NCBI RefSeq assembly: GCF_900101015.1
Contig: NZ_FNFZ01000002.1
Location: 27,221-91,220 of the forward strand
From: Sarcina sp. DSM 11001
GTDB taxonomy: Bacteria; Bacillota; Clostridia; Lachnospirales; Lachnospiraceae
DNA length: 64,000 bases
Direction: 5' to 3'
A program made the position numbers and the translations under genes. Below are positions 10,601 to 18,800 of the stretch, one piece after another. The first letter of the stretch is position 1. Each line of letters starts with the position of its first letter. Below the pieces are notes generated by a model, which saw only the letters and a program-made list of their open reading frames with translations, had not been told where the DNA came from and made no database searches.

Positions 10601-12027
10601 ATGATAGTACGTATACCTATCATTTTACAATTACTCCGACAAAGGACAATTCGGTATATTCGTATGTATTATTGACGGATTGGGATGCAGGCAATATTAA
10701 ATCTATGACCATGGATGAATCGAGCCGTCAAGCGGCAGCCCCCGCTTCTGGTCGCTCCCAGTCTCAGCAGGTCAAGAAACTAGCTGTATCAAAGAACGGT
10801 ACACCTGGTTCTGTGCAAGATTCCGCTCAGATGGCTCAGGGCGTTCAGAACAATACATCAACACCAGATAGCGGCAACAAGAAGAGTTCCAGTGAATCCA
10901 GTAAAGGTTCCGCTCTGAGAGACGTCCCTCAGGTTGTCAGTCCTTCCAGCCCCCCCAGTGATGATTATATCGTGGACGCCAACTTTACGAAGACCTATAA
11001 AATCACAAAGGAGGACAACAATTGGAAGCATGTATTTGAGAATCTTGATAAATACGACAATGATGAGAATCCCTACTACTATTACGTTGTCGAAACAGAA
11101 TGTGTACCGGATTCCTATCATGTAACATCTTATACCAACGACAATCTGACAGAAACCGGTACGATCACGATTACAAATCAAAGAGAGCTAAAAGGTTCCC
11201 TTTCTGTGACGAAGCAGACAAATGGTTTGGATTCTGCAGATGCATCAGGAAAGACCTATCAGATTGGTGTGAAAGATGTATCCGGGAATTACTACACATT
11301 AAACGGAGAACTTTCAGGAACAAGCCCATATTATGTAACATTCAATGCAAATGATACAAAGACCTGGGTGGAATTGCCCAAAGGGTCATATACAGTTGAG
11401 GAAGCAGATGCTGCGGTTTCCGGTTACACATGGTCCGTCACAGGGACCGGCAGTATTAGTGTGCTGGATGGAGGATCAGCTTCAGCAACGGTAATTAACA
11501 CATATACCAAAAAATATGTGAATCTGGATATTCTGAAAGTTCAGAAAGATACAGAAACACCTCTTGAGAACGCAACGTTTAAGTTGTGGAAGATTGACGG
11601 CGAAAGCAGCAGCATAAGCAAAGACAGCACGACAGAACAGACAGTAACAACAAATGCTCAAGGTAAGGCAAGCTTCATTAATCTTACTGTTGGTTACTAT
11701 ATCATCACGGAGACGAATACTCCCGCCGGATATGTAATTACAGGAGATGATTCATTCTATATCGAAATAACAGACAGCGGAATAAGCTTGCTCACAAAGG
11801 GAGAAGGCACTCCCAGTACCTGGCCAAAGAATGCTGCTTCTTATGGTATCGTGAAGACATTTACAGCGGCAACGGCGGATTCAAATGCACAGGCGACAAT
11901 TGAGAATGAACCTGGCGCAGCCCTCCCCAACACGGGCGGTCCCGGCACGTGGCTCTTCACGATCCTCGGCAGCATCCTGATCCTTGGATCGGGCGTGCTG
12001 CTGTGGAGACGACGGAGATTAATTTAG
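1615..12027 (+). CDS. G1: giant LPxTG surface protein (class A), fibro-slime and SpaA/CnaB domains
   Basis: A 3470-residue wall-anchored protein, probably an adhesin. Order: basic n-region and hydrophobic signal (1-52); His/Cys module of six HxH...C units (53-168); conserved domain (about 246-450); Ala/Asp/Glu-rich linker (486-580); second conserved domain with VEADEGTFPEG (612-709); acidic linker; a junction carrying FSIYAVVYTVDFHW (about 831); a further conserved domain (904-1022). Next come a fibro-slime-like domain (about 1573-1919, signature GDDDMWVYIDG at 1799) and a CnaB-like region. Four tandem SpaA-like domains of about 97 residues follow (2530-2890), then a Ser/Gln-rich stretch (3035-3100), a last SpaA domain and the LPNTG sorting signal at 3437 with membrane segment and Arg tail. 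The start has AAGGAAG about 12 bases upstream. It follows the amber-interrupted AP2 gene and ends before a TTCG-loop terminator. SpaA/CnaB folds typically form Lys-Asn isopeptide bonds; ligand and partner are unknown. Confidence 0.9.
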   Translation: MKALLRRIRQILRDRRVRRIFTRFVGTVAAIVVFVTTYALVLPAITMEAEALCGIEAHQHDDSCYTENLICGQEESEGHHHTEDCYTVTKELECQIQEHQHSLENGCFDEEGNLVCEQEEHTHSDSCYKEHRELTCGLEESEGHHHTDSCYEKVLTCGKEVHTHSAACYKTDLKIESAAVASTGVTSAAAVPDLFNEDIYSEEPEHSQDDPAANEALDEQDQTDEDEEHTDKERADEDAENGDAYIPEKEELDFNTVLNSRTGIYYHHVAEDEEIEDSSAISDWDKADEDTELNRADLIRMYLSYTLPRDTVNATNDIARYRLPDSLHLTDEQVDAINECENGISSQYIEYDSLEITDVERHTAYLGLESVEGTRRPGEEPEEDDQEYISATVKAEKIYDEETGEYEGTDLIFTFSPYTVEKNAHAYDKKGQPTRAGEEVTGWLTLDFNMGQIDWAEDNTSEIIFAEEDRENKVSEISTVLKQAEDDDLAAAGMTEAAAEDMTADEDAADAATETAAADETAEIAAQDATEEAAAADVTAEETAAADNTVDKAEEAGTEKTAAEAPDDEKDKKEESVAAGYPAAVFDDSITVRSGRLDSDLDDTDIPKKTKMTVHVEADEGTFPEGTRMVLSAVEDLDAVAEAVGTAIDAKTRGFQAVDITFYDKDPSEEDAKEIEPLKPIRVSIKSDEIRKAAEDSSTAPVVVHIEDDNTATEVEGTASKTDSAAIEIEKPGVEAEVTAPGNDSANNEDESKDAANKAGDNKDSENKAAEDKDREDAANEDAADDSTEGVTGTNDAGEETDPAADDSSEGVTGTVDAAAGDAVSFEAGSFSIYAVVYTVDFHWEVDGKLYDFSIPGGGFVSLEHLVEALGIGTSDKESTSEHETAANIEEAAETEDHPAPCDEAIKLNEVKISDTTRKFVADVERVEFSVPELVWVGKADSDSTVGRLKEANELKVEYSAELTEKEIGMINAQTVKAGDWALISLQPFTSEEALTVTMKDGETFTIRVTDAQIKKTVIDAKGDTWVITVTYGEDAKIPNGAELKVREILSTDEEYESLCNSAATEACSDAGEQGIDMPILSGARLFDIEIQSEEGKVEPSAPVQVSIRLLGTAPADHTSVVHFEEDGARVLTAQKYEIQMPETRKSNVEAPVEAADETQGSAENRSNETDATELSFQTDSFSVYSVVNVTNMSSLVGSDKKFALVSGIAHDPGATTGYSETWGRDYFTLIVNAHALSDQYVYDNQNRVDGLRVEPVHAYEDGSISYIGGNPAQWQFESARNGKYYLCVDGKYLQRFNKGENNNYGWEARLVENKNNATQLSITVNSDGTILIYDDLGGQGQQYYLHNEGPSQGSEFNSRIFKFTNQNVNTNSAAYRFRVCEESDQFESFAARKVSVQNLTVNDSFLIYRKFEDSQGKEQLFALASDGTFVRVYDGGDSVYWRETDKNIYWNYRLEGNYYTIYSTLPGTGEPVYINPMYSSDPKQTITSTPSGLTLIGKDNGEYGTAIENWDQTAYDYAGLHVTVNAQGEASLSAGTRVGETSDVFLFAVASSMPGETAETVDTVDSDSLGIKITMFDYGRAKGSYSAGDKLSEMTAVAGSAEYTPHAAHQLVKAYLENGLPSSKTNGAMEGLFTEGGSAVTAYKENVNHLFLQSYYDENGMFRYRSEDNYAYLSYDPDTEKITGTDFTVYRQAATPYPYDSQPGHSYYTHGHFMPFNDIDMTQNVSRLMNQYGNMYDLAHPNDIIGELPIGDGRTYEDIYATQGIPNFYTGMKMEANFTQLKDGKLENGDPMVFKFTGDDDMWVYIDGVLVLDIGGIHEPLSGTIDFSTGKVSNPSGSSLAGEKTLYDIFMAVKEANGTPQEVKDKINSITWKDVDGNGRPDTFADYTNHDFKAFYMERGAGASNLDIQFNLKVMHPDEFVVTKQIPDGVDPRFVNQEYKFQATFKDYTNNDEIKPLFVGQKYGTQQELIACTSIVYKDRKDENGNPVPVNVGNDGCFTLKAGEAAVFKMADKKLQYTVKEVEIDSVQKTEKVEINGQVVTIANGTAEAAYARVQDRSQLNYKNHPFLQNLNIIKHLLPEGTKDGPGDVFEFRVYLESTVEVEGQLMQQLVPYSYGPYYVTKIVDGQTHYYTLTGTNNAPVDKGTTPVVCSTTGRSGSINSIPPEFTVEIRNLAVGTHFYVEERRDNIPSGFVFDHEDLVEGTYDGQTLGTNEDIISRIIARDEKDHQSFDPDTVGKIKKGVDAQSEVFNKKVSVNVRKQWLKMNGQPYTLEQARQLPGSQSAVITAELWKKKIAEETSGETDNPVTVTFMVNTTADTEYRQVSVPVTIKNGSTLEFSLGARGTSQAQEIHSEPEYTISRSSVTSNPKIHYSNGRQKDKWSKYTISGITEDTKVYATFDADKVGDDFVGLYIASKVDPGSSETPVEEKVADITLNDANDWLQQIPKESGYTYFLMNVVETGLEGHAHEYTFIDSPTVTTDADGNLILAVANKYREPINVTVEKVWSPALTSEEESDAHVIVELHRYAKKTKGLLEVVLKDNFGAPIEGAVFKLYKDGVEQEQTYTTDVNGKIAAGNLEPGTYKFKQISTPEGYSMSDSAPQTEDFVVEDNKTAPQEMHCELQNQALETNGVATLTLLDNNGAPIQGAKYELRRKGTEEIIKQGLVTDEDGKVTVSQLKAGTYYFFETEPPADYNLPNEWQDTEFTVLEHPGIVQTFNISMVNNLKGKGYVEITLTGPDGQPVSNATFELYKGSEKLTERTTGNDGKLTFGNPERLAAGTYVVKQISTDANLLPANQQSFTIQDNGNANQKNELTFSNSYRGMGTATVTLTRKDNNNPISGAKFELYKDSEYFMEKTTDENGQLVFGSPDKLPVGNYYIKQISTVDGLDPIVNNWPFEILENGNPNQTYSWNVQNEENAGNVTIKLWKKGGFGQWNWSCLNTYTDLRPGRTYSFTAQINQGFNIEHLWCYQDESDHINADSISNGQVTNLNPAGWDDSTYTYHFTITPTKDNSVYSYVLLTDWDAGNIKSMTMDESSRQAAAPASGRSQSQQVKKLAVSKNGTPGSVQDSAQMAQGVQNNTSTPDSGNKKSSSESSKGSALRDVPQVVSPSSPPSDDYIVDANFTKTYKITKEDNNWKHVFENLDKYDNDENPYYYYVVETECVPDSYHVTSYTNDNLTETGTITITNQRELKGSLSVTKQTNGLDSADASGKTYQIGVKDVSGNYYTLNGELSGTSPYYVTFNANDTKTWVELPKGSYTVEEADAAVSGYTWSVTGTGSISVLDGGSASATVINTYTKKYVNLDILKVQKDTETPLENATFKLWKIDGESSSISKDSTTEQTVTTNAQGKASFINLTVGYYIITETNTPAGYVITGDDSFYIEITDSGISLLTKGEGTPSTWPKNAASYGIVKTFTAATADSNAQATIENEPGAALPNTGGPGTWLFTILGSILILGSGVLLWRRRRLI

Positions 12028-12044
12028 CACAAGGTTAACAGAGA

Positions 12045-12076
12045 AGTCAGTCACTTCGGTGGCTGGCTTTTCTTTT
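12045..12076 (+). terminator. Terminator of G1
   Basis: Ten-base arms AGTCAGTCAC and GTGGCTGGCT (two G-U pairs in RNA) around a TTCG loop, followed by TTTCTTTT, 18 bases after the G1 stop. The TTCG-loop hairpin at 34601 is closely related. Confidence 0.8.
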
Positions 12077-12153
12077 GGGGATGGGTTAGCATAACCTAAC
12101 TGCCAGATATAAAATGACGCCGCCCGGGACTGTGCCGGACAGCGTCGGTGTGA

Positions 12154-14953
12154 TTATTTTGGTTCGTTTACTTTCTCCTGATAGAGTTTCATCAGCCATG
12201 CAACACAAGCTGCCTCGTCGGTCTCTTTGATCGGCATGCCGTATGCCTGCATAACCGCACGGTCATTGTTCATATGAGCTTTGCGGAGCTCAGGCGGCAT
12301 AAAAGTTGGATCGTACAAATCAGCCAAGCAAGAATTCGAATAAAGAAAGCGGGCATCAAGGATTCCCTGTGCAGTTTCTGCTATACGCTGCTTTTCCTTT
12401 TCTGCTGGCTGTGGCCATGGGAAATTATTGTACACAGAAGCCTGGTATCTGAAATCAGACTTTATTCTACCACAGACCACTCTAACCCAAGCCATATGAA
12501 CATTCGATGTCAAAATACCAAACTCATAGAGCCCCAGATCCGGAATAATAGTACATGCATCACCGGCTATTATTTCAGGCTGTATGAATCCAAATGGGAT
12601 ATATCGCCTTGTCTGTGAAGAATGCCTTGGAATCACCAAATATGTGGACTTGGGCTGGCGTATCTGGCAAAACAGATAAGGAAGATCAGCCTTTTTCTTT
12701 ACTCTGTCGATTTTACTTTCAGTTCTGAGTTGCCGGACACGTTCTATTCGCTCTTTTACTTCTGGAATATTTCTGATTTCGGACAAGTCGGCCTTATCCA
12801 GCCAAAGACAATATCGGGAGTACTGGCCGATCCGATCATGTAGAAATTCGTGAGCGCCAATGAAGGGTTTAATGTATTTAGCCAGGACAGGATACTTCGA
12901 AACCAGCGTTTCTCTTTCCTCTGCATCAAGGATGAAATTCCCATAATCCATTGGTTGAGAGCCTGTGGTCATTTTTGGCAACGAGCCCTGCGGCTTGTTT
13001 GTACGACTTTCAAGCCATACATCAGGAGCAGCAATGATATAAGGGTTGATATGATCAACTTCCGTCACATCCGAACCATCAAATAGCTTTTTAGGCTTCC
13101 GGACAGATCCGTATGTGAAACCTACAATAACACAGTGGACATGGGCTTTAGAACTTGCTTCGCTGTCCCAGATAAACGTCGAATAGGCGAATTGGATCTC
13201 CGCTTTATGATCGACAACGAGCTGTTTCCAGAAAGCGGGTACAGATTCTCCTTGGCAAATAGAGTTTGTAGAAACAAAGGCTGCAGTAATGTGACTGACA
13301 GCTGTCTCCATATACTCAATTGCTTTTTGATACCAGCAAATGACATAGTCAAGTTTGGATTCAGTTTCCCCTTTTCCAAACACGATAGAGATATCTTCTT
13401 TTTGTGCATTTGATCTGAGGTTGTGTCCTACAAAAGGAGGATTCCCCATGATATAGTTCAGCTTGCTCTTGTCCACCACATCATTCCAGTCTATCCGCAG
13501 GGCATTGCCTTCGACGATATACGCGTTCGTCTTCAGTGGCAGGAAATCCAGCTGCATGTGGACAATGTCCTCTGTCTCTTTTAGCATCTGGTTCTCGGCG
13601 ATCCACAGTGCTGTCCGGGCGACCGTGACAGCGAAATCGTTGATCTCAATGCCGTAGAACTGGCTGATGGAAACCTTGATCGGAGAGAAGCCTTCATAGC
13701 CAAAGGTGATCTGGCCGTGGGTCAGCAGGCGAAGGATCTCGTTCTCCAGCTTCCGAAGCTGTAAGTACGATTCCGTGAGGAAATTTCCGCTGCCTGCGCT
13801 CGGATCGAGGAACGACAGGGATGCCAGCTTGTCCTGCAGGGCATGGAGCTTTTTCTCCTGCGTCCGCAGCACAGAGATGTTTTTGATCTCCTCAAATTCC
13901 GCCTTCAGATCGTCGAGGAAAAGCGGGTCGATGACTTTGTGAATGTTCTCGATTGACGTGTAGTGCATACCACCGGAACGCCGGGTCTCCGGGTTCAATG
14001 TGCTCTCAAACACCGCGCCGAAGATGGTCGGGCTGATTTCCGACCAGTCAAAATCATCACTGGCCTTACGGAGAAGCAGATCCATGATTTCATCAGTGAA
14101 GGGCGGGATCTCGATATCGTCGCCGTCGAACAGGCCGCCGTTGACATACGGGAATGCTGCCAGCATCTGATCGTCGTCCGCAAGATACGGATCACGGTCT
14201 TCCGGTTTCTGGTTCAGTACGCGGAAAAGATCCCGCAGCCCCTTACGGGCGTGTGCGGCATCGAACTGCTGCATATAGTCATGGAACATGCTCTTCCTGC
14301 CAAAGACTGATGCGTCCTCTGCGTAGAGGCAGAAGACGATTCGGACGCAGAGCTTGTTCAGGGACTTCAGTGTCTCCTCATTCTCCGGATCTTTACTGCT
14401 TCAGGAAGGCATCATAAAGTTGACCAACAAGCTCACCGGCCTGCAGGGAGATCTACATCTCGTCGGTAACTTTCCTGACCTCTTTGTTTACGAGGAAATC
14501 CAGCATGTGATATTTTGCAGGGAGATCGGTCAGTGTGATCTTGACCGGATCGGGCTTTACAGCATCGCGGTCATAGATCCAGATCTCCTTGAAATTGGAT
14601 GTGATGATCCAGCGGGCACACTCACTGAAGGGCAGATAGTTATCATAGTATTTGGCTTGCTCATACGGCGTCATGCCGTTGTGTCCGGCCTGCGGTTTAT
14701 CAAGTGCGATGCCCAGAGATTTCTGTTCGATCAGGACATGGGTCTCCGGGATATAGACATCAATTCTTTTTGTATTGCCGTCGCCGCCGACAACCTTCTT
14801 TTCAAAATCCACGCGTTCTGTCACGCGGTCAAACCCGAGGATGTTGGTCAGGATCTCGATCCAGTAGGAGCGGGCATCCTCATCCTCGCGGCCCTTGCCG
14901 TTCCATCGATAGAAAAACTGGCGGGCAGCTTCCCTTTGTTGTGCATCTGTCAT
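12154..14953 (-). pseudogene. MmeI-like restriction enzyme / adenine DNA methyltransferase, disrupted
   Basis: The two halves of one gene are still clear. The N-terminal part (14953-14453, 166 residues) resembles the MmeI N-terminal nuclease domain, with RIDVYI followed by IEQK (a D...ExK pattern). The C-terminal part (14289-12154, 711 residues) carries the helical spacer, SAM motif FLDPSAGSGNF, catalytic NPPF in GNPPFVGH, and the target-recognition region. Together about 930 residues, normal for this family. Between them the frame is broken twice: TAG directly after VTDEM (where family members seem to have Glu), then a stop and frame change near 14393-14400, after which SKDPENEETLKSLNKLC reads on into the second half. 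MmeI-type enzymes both methylate adenine and cut DNA. Two independent lesions argue for loss of function, though the long C-terminal frame remains clean, so decay is recent. An XRE gene lies 17 bases upstream, and GGAGGG precedes the start. Confidence 0.82.
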
Positions 14954-14970
14954 TGTGGCTTTCCCTCCGA

Positions 14971-15174
14971 TCAGTCGTCTATGGTCTCCATGATATCATC
15001 CAGGTGGACATGAAGGGCTTCACAGATTTTCAAAAGAACATCTGTGGTAATGTTTTCCCCTTTGCCCAGCTTGGAGATAGAAGCGCCGCTGATTCCTGCA
15101 GCTTCTTTCAGATCCATTTTTTTCATGTTCTTGTCGATCAGTAGTTTCCACAACTTGTTATAACTGATATGCAT
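14971..15174 (-). CDS. Small XRE-family (Cro/CI-type HTH) regulator
   Basis: A 67-residue protein that is almost entirely a helix-turn-helix domain: LKEAAGISGASISKLGKGE is the recognition region and LLKICEALHVHLDDIME the C-terminal helices. This short form is common in Firmicutes beside restriction-modification genes, where it can act as a controller of enzyme expression. A strong AGGGAGGGAG lies just upstream of the ATG. The MmeI-like gene starts 17 bases downstream and a degraded reading frame ends 15 bases upstream, so the three were probably one operon. The regulator looks intact although its presumed target gene is broken. Confidence 0.85.
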   Translation of the reverse strand: MHISYNKLWKLLIDKNMKKMDLKEAAGISGASISKLGKGENITTDVLLKICEALHVHLDDIMETIDD

Positions 15175-15189
15175 GGCGCTCCCTCCCTT

Positions 15190-15484
15190 TTAATCGTAGA
15201 CCGCGTACATCATTTTATAGTGCTGTCCCTGTTTCATGATTTCAAAAATCTTCTTGAATATGGCCTTGCAGACATCCGGATCGGCGGATTCTTCGACATA
15301 GTGAAGCCCGTCGTTGAATCCGATCCGTTCAGGACTGATGTAAGCAAGCATGGACTGTGCAAGGTCAAATTGCTCCTTATCTTCATTGCCGAATTCATCA
15401 ACGAACGACTATCTTGCCATTTTTATCCAGTGTTGTTAGAATATCTATATCTAAAAATATTTTTCGAACAATTTCTCGGTTCAT
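15190..15484 (-). pseudogene. Degraded small gene at the head of the restriction operon
   Basis: Read on the minus strand from ATG at 15484, one frame gives MNREIVRKIFLDIDILTT and runs to DKNGKIVVR. The following frame then reads DEFGNEDKEQFDLAQSML through to HYKMMYAVYD and stops at 15190. The two join naturally if one frame change near 15400 is allowed; the second frame alone has a TAG just upstream. The composition looks coding in both parts. I do not recognise the family. Position just ahead of the XRE and MmeI-like genes suggests a former member of that operon. Confidence 0.4.
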
Positions 15485-15862
15485 CCGCAAGGTGACACGC
15501 ACAAAAGGATAAAATGAACAACAGGATTCACGGGTCAGTCCCCATGAAAACAGGTTGTTTTTTCTGGTTATTCGGGATAATATGTCCATGTGTTGTCCTG
15601 TGGCTGAATGTATTTGAGAGGACAATACAGATTGTTGTGTTAGGAGCACTTTCCTTCACCCACAGCGACGGTCGCTTCAGAAGACCTTTATCAGAGGCCA
15701 GGTCTTCTGAAGTGACCGTTGCGGGTGTGTGGATACTGACTTCTTCGCGGAGACCTCACGGGGGATTGTCTTGTGTCATATGTATGATTCATAGCACTTA
15801 GTGCATTTCAATACGGAAATACCTTACACAAAATAACAATAGCAACAAGGTGTAGGTGCAAC
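15485..15862. other. Gene-free spacer upstream of G2
   Basis: Holds the large hairpin at 15668-15719 and the G2 leader with AAGGTGTAGGTG close to the start codon. No convincing gene on either strand. The reading frames crossing it run through the hairpin and lack ribosome sites. Confidence 0.5.
15668..15719. repeat. Long near-perfect inverted repeat
   Basis: Arms ACGGTCGCTTCAGAAGACCT (15668-15687) and its complement at 15700-15719 match at 19 of 20 positions around a 12-base spacer, with partial pairing continuing outside (CACCCACAGCG against GCGGGTG). No T-run follows on either side, so a plain terminator is not the best reading. A protein-binding palindrome, a structured leader RNA or a small mobile-element relic are possible. 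Confidence 0.6.
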
Positions 15863-18800
15863 ATGAGAAAACTTCTTGCCAAAATTCGGAAAATCCTGAA
15901 AGACCGCAGGACGAGGCAGCTGCTTACGCGCACTGTCAGCGTCACTGCGGCCATTGTCGTTTTTGTGACAACATATGCTCTGGTACTTCCGGCAATCACA
16001 ATGGAGGCCGAGGCTGACTGCGGCATCGAAGCCCACCAGCACGACAGCAGCTGTTATCAAGACCGGCTGATCTGTGATATTCCCGAATCCGACGGACACC
16101 AGCATACTGCCAGTTGCTATGAGAAGATCTTGATTTGCGGCAAAGAAGTGCACACCCATTCCACGGAATGTTACTCTCCTGCCAATAATACCTCTTCTTC
16201 CTGGTCGACGGAGTCCGCTGCCGTTGCGGCAACTGACAGTGCTGCTGCAGGTATCACAGTCCAGACATTTATGGATGATGTGGAAATATTGGAAGACGAC
16301 TCTTTCTCCTCTTCCACATTTTCAACTTCTTCTACCGCGGACAGCGAATCAGACGATGCAGCAGATCTGTACGCAACATTTTCGGAGGACATAGATGCTT
16401 CGGGCGGTGATGCAGCAGAAACAGATAATCAGCTGTCTGAAACTGCTGATTCACCACTGGTTGCTGATTCACCACTGGCTGATGATTCGCCATCATCGGT
16501 GTCCGATGCAAATGCGGCAACAGAAACCGATACGGTTATCAATACCGCTGACGGTGCAGCTACCAATGAGATTGCAGCAACCAATGAGACTTCAACAACC
16601 GATGATACAGCCATTACGAACCCTGATGCATTTTCAGCATCCGGGACATCCACAAGTACCGAGGCACCTGCAGTTTCAACCACATCTGCTGCATCTGATA
16701 CATCTGCAGCCGAACCCGCAGCAACATCTTCTACTGCCTCTGTGTCTTCTACAGCTTCCACAGCCTCCACAGCCTCCACGGCTGCCGGAGCTTTTGAGGA
16801 AGACAGCTATGTTCCCAGCCTGGATCCTTTGGATTTCAGCCGGATCCTCACTACCGACACTGGAATTTATTACTACCATGTGGAAGACAAAGACACCGCT
16901 CCCGAGAATTCAGGAGACATAAAAGACTGGAAACCGCTTGACGAAGACACTGTTTTAGATCCGGCAGATATTCTCCGGGTCTATTTGGCATACTCTATTC
17001 CCGCAGGAAGTCTCAATGCAACAAATCCCGTTGCCCGCTATCGCCTGCCTTCGAACCTGCACCTTTCAGAAAAACAGGTGGAGTCGATAAATGCCACCGT
17101 AAACGGCATCGCCAACCAGTATGTCAGCATGGACACTCTGGAAATCACAGATTCGGAGAAATATAAAGAGTCGCTCGGTGTTGAGGCGATAGAAGGAAAC
17201 CGCATCCCTTCTGATGACATCGAAGAATACTTCGAAAAACACCGGGAGCTGGATGGGCAGGAATACATTTCCGCGACCGTCAAGACAGAGGACGTGTACG
17301 ACGTCGATGAAATTACCGGTGAGTATGGCGAATACCTGGGGCAGGATCTCATCTTTACTTTTACCGACTATACCATCGCGAAAAACCGCCACGAATATAA
17401 CAGGAACGGACAGCCCACTAAAGCAGGCGAAAAAGTCGACGGCTGGGTATGTTTTGATTTGAAGACCAGCCAGGTGGATTGGATCGAAGTCGAAAAAGAT
17501 ATCCAGATTGATGAACAGGAGGCTGACGGTGTAGAAGACACAGAATCAGTCAGGCAGGGACTGAACGAATCAGAAGATGGCGACAACCAGAAAGAGGATG
17601 GGGCGGCTTCGGAAGAAAACAAAGAAAAGGCGGCGTCAAATTCAACTGCTTTAGATTCATCAGCTTCAGCTTCTGCTGCTTCAGATTCAAATTCGTCACA
17701 TTCTGGTGCAACAGATTCCTCAGATTCTGAAAGTATGGATTCAGAGGCGGCGTCAAAAATAACCAAAACAAGGACCGTCAAAAATGAGGCAAAAGTTGTA
17801 TTTGCAGAAGAAGTCAAGGAAGATAAGAAAAACGATATCGATGGCATCGAAGAGATCAGCACGACTCTGACGATGGAGGAAACGGTCATCGATGGGCCAG
17901 AAACACCTGCGGAAACTGATCATTTAAATGATGAAAAAGAAATAATCAAAGAAACTGACAAAGAAGATAAATCGGATACAGATTCAAATACAGGCATAAA
18001 GGCTGAAACTAAGGATGAGTCAGAAGAAAACAATGTGTCTGAAGAAAATAAGGCGTCAGAAGAAAACAATGTGTCAGAAGAAAATGCCTCTTCAGATAAG
18101 ACTGCCCGAGTTACACCGGAAACACATCCGGCAGCTTCTTTTGAAGAGAGCCTCACTGTTTACACAGGAAGATTAAACTCCGACACTGAAACCGGAAAAC
18201 TTCCTGATGACACCAAACTGACCGTCAGCGTGTCGGCGGACGAATGCACCTTCCCCGCAGGTACAACCATGAAGGTGTCCGCAGTCACTGATGACCAGAT
18301 GGATACTGTTGCAGCCGCAGTCGAAAGTGCAGTGGCCAGCGATGACACCGTCAGCAACAGGACCCGGGGATTCCAGGCTGTTGATATTACCTTCTATGAT
18401 GCGGACGGAAACGAGATCGAACCCCTGAAATCCATCAGGGTTTCTATGAAGAGCGATGAGATCAGGAGAGCGGTTGAGGACGAGACCACCGCTCCCATTG
18501 TTGTGCATGTAAGCGATACCTCAACTACAGAGGATAAAGCTGGAATTGATACTACAGATGAAATTGATACTACAGCTGAAATAGGTGATATAGATGAAAC
18601 CGGCAGAACCGCTGAGATCAGCCGAGACGATGATGATGAAAATGCTGATAAAAATGCAAATGATAATAAAGAAAACACAAATGAAAATGAAGAAAATACA
18701 AATAAGATTGAAGAAAATGCAAATGAAAATAAAGAAAAGAACAATGAAAAACCTGGAAAGGAGACTACTGATCTCATTGCCACAGTGATTGAGACATCCA

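Noticed and set aside
958-14452. Possible recoding of TAG as an amino acid
   Set aside because: Three genes here have in-frame TAG, but G1 and G5 both end in TAG right after a proper basic sorting tail, and the MmeI-like gene also has a frame change. Gene decay is simpler.
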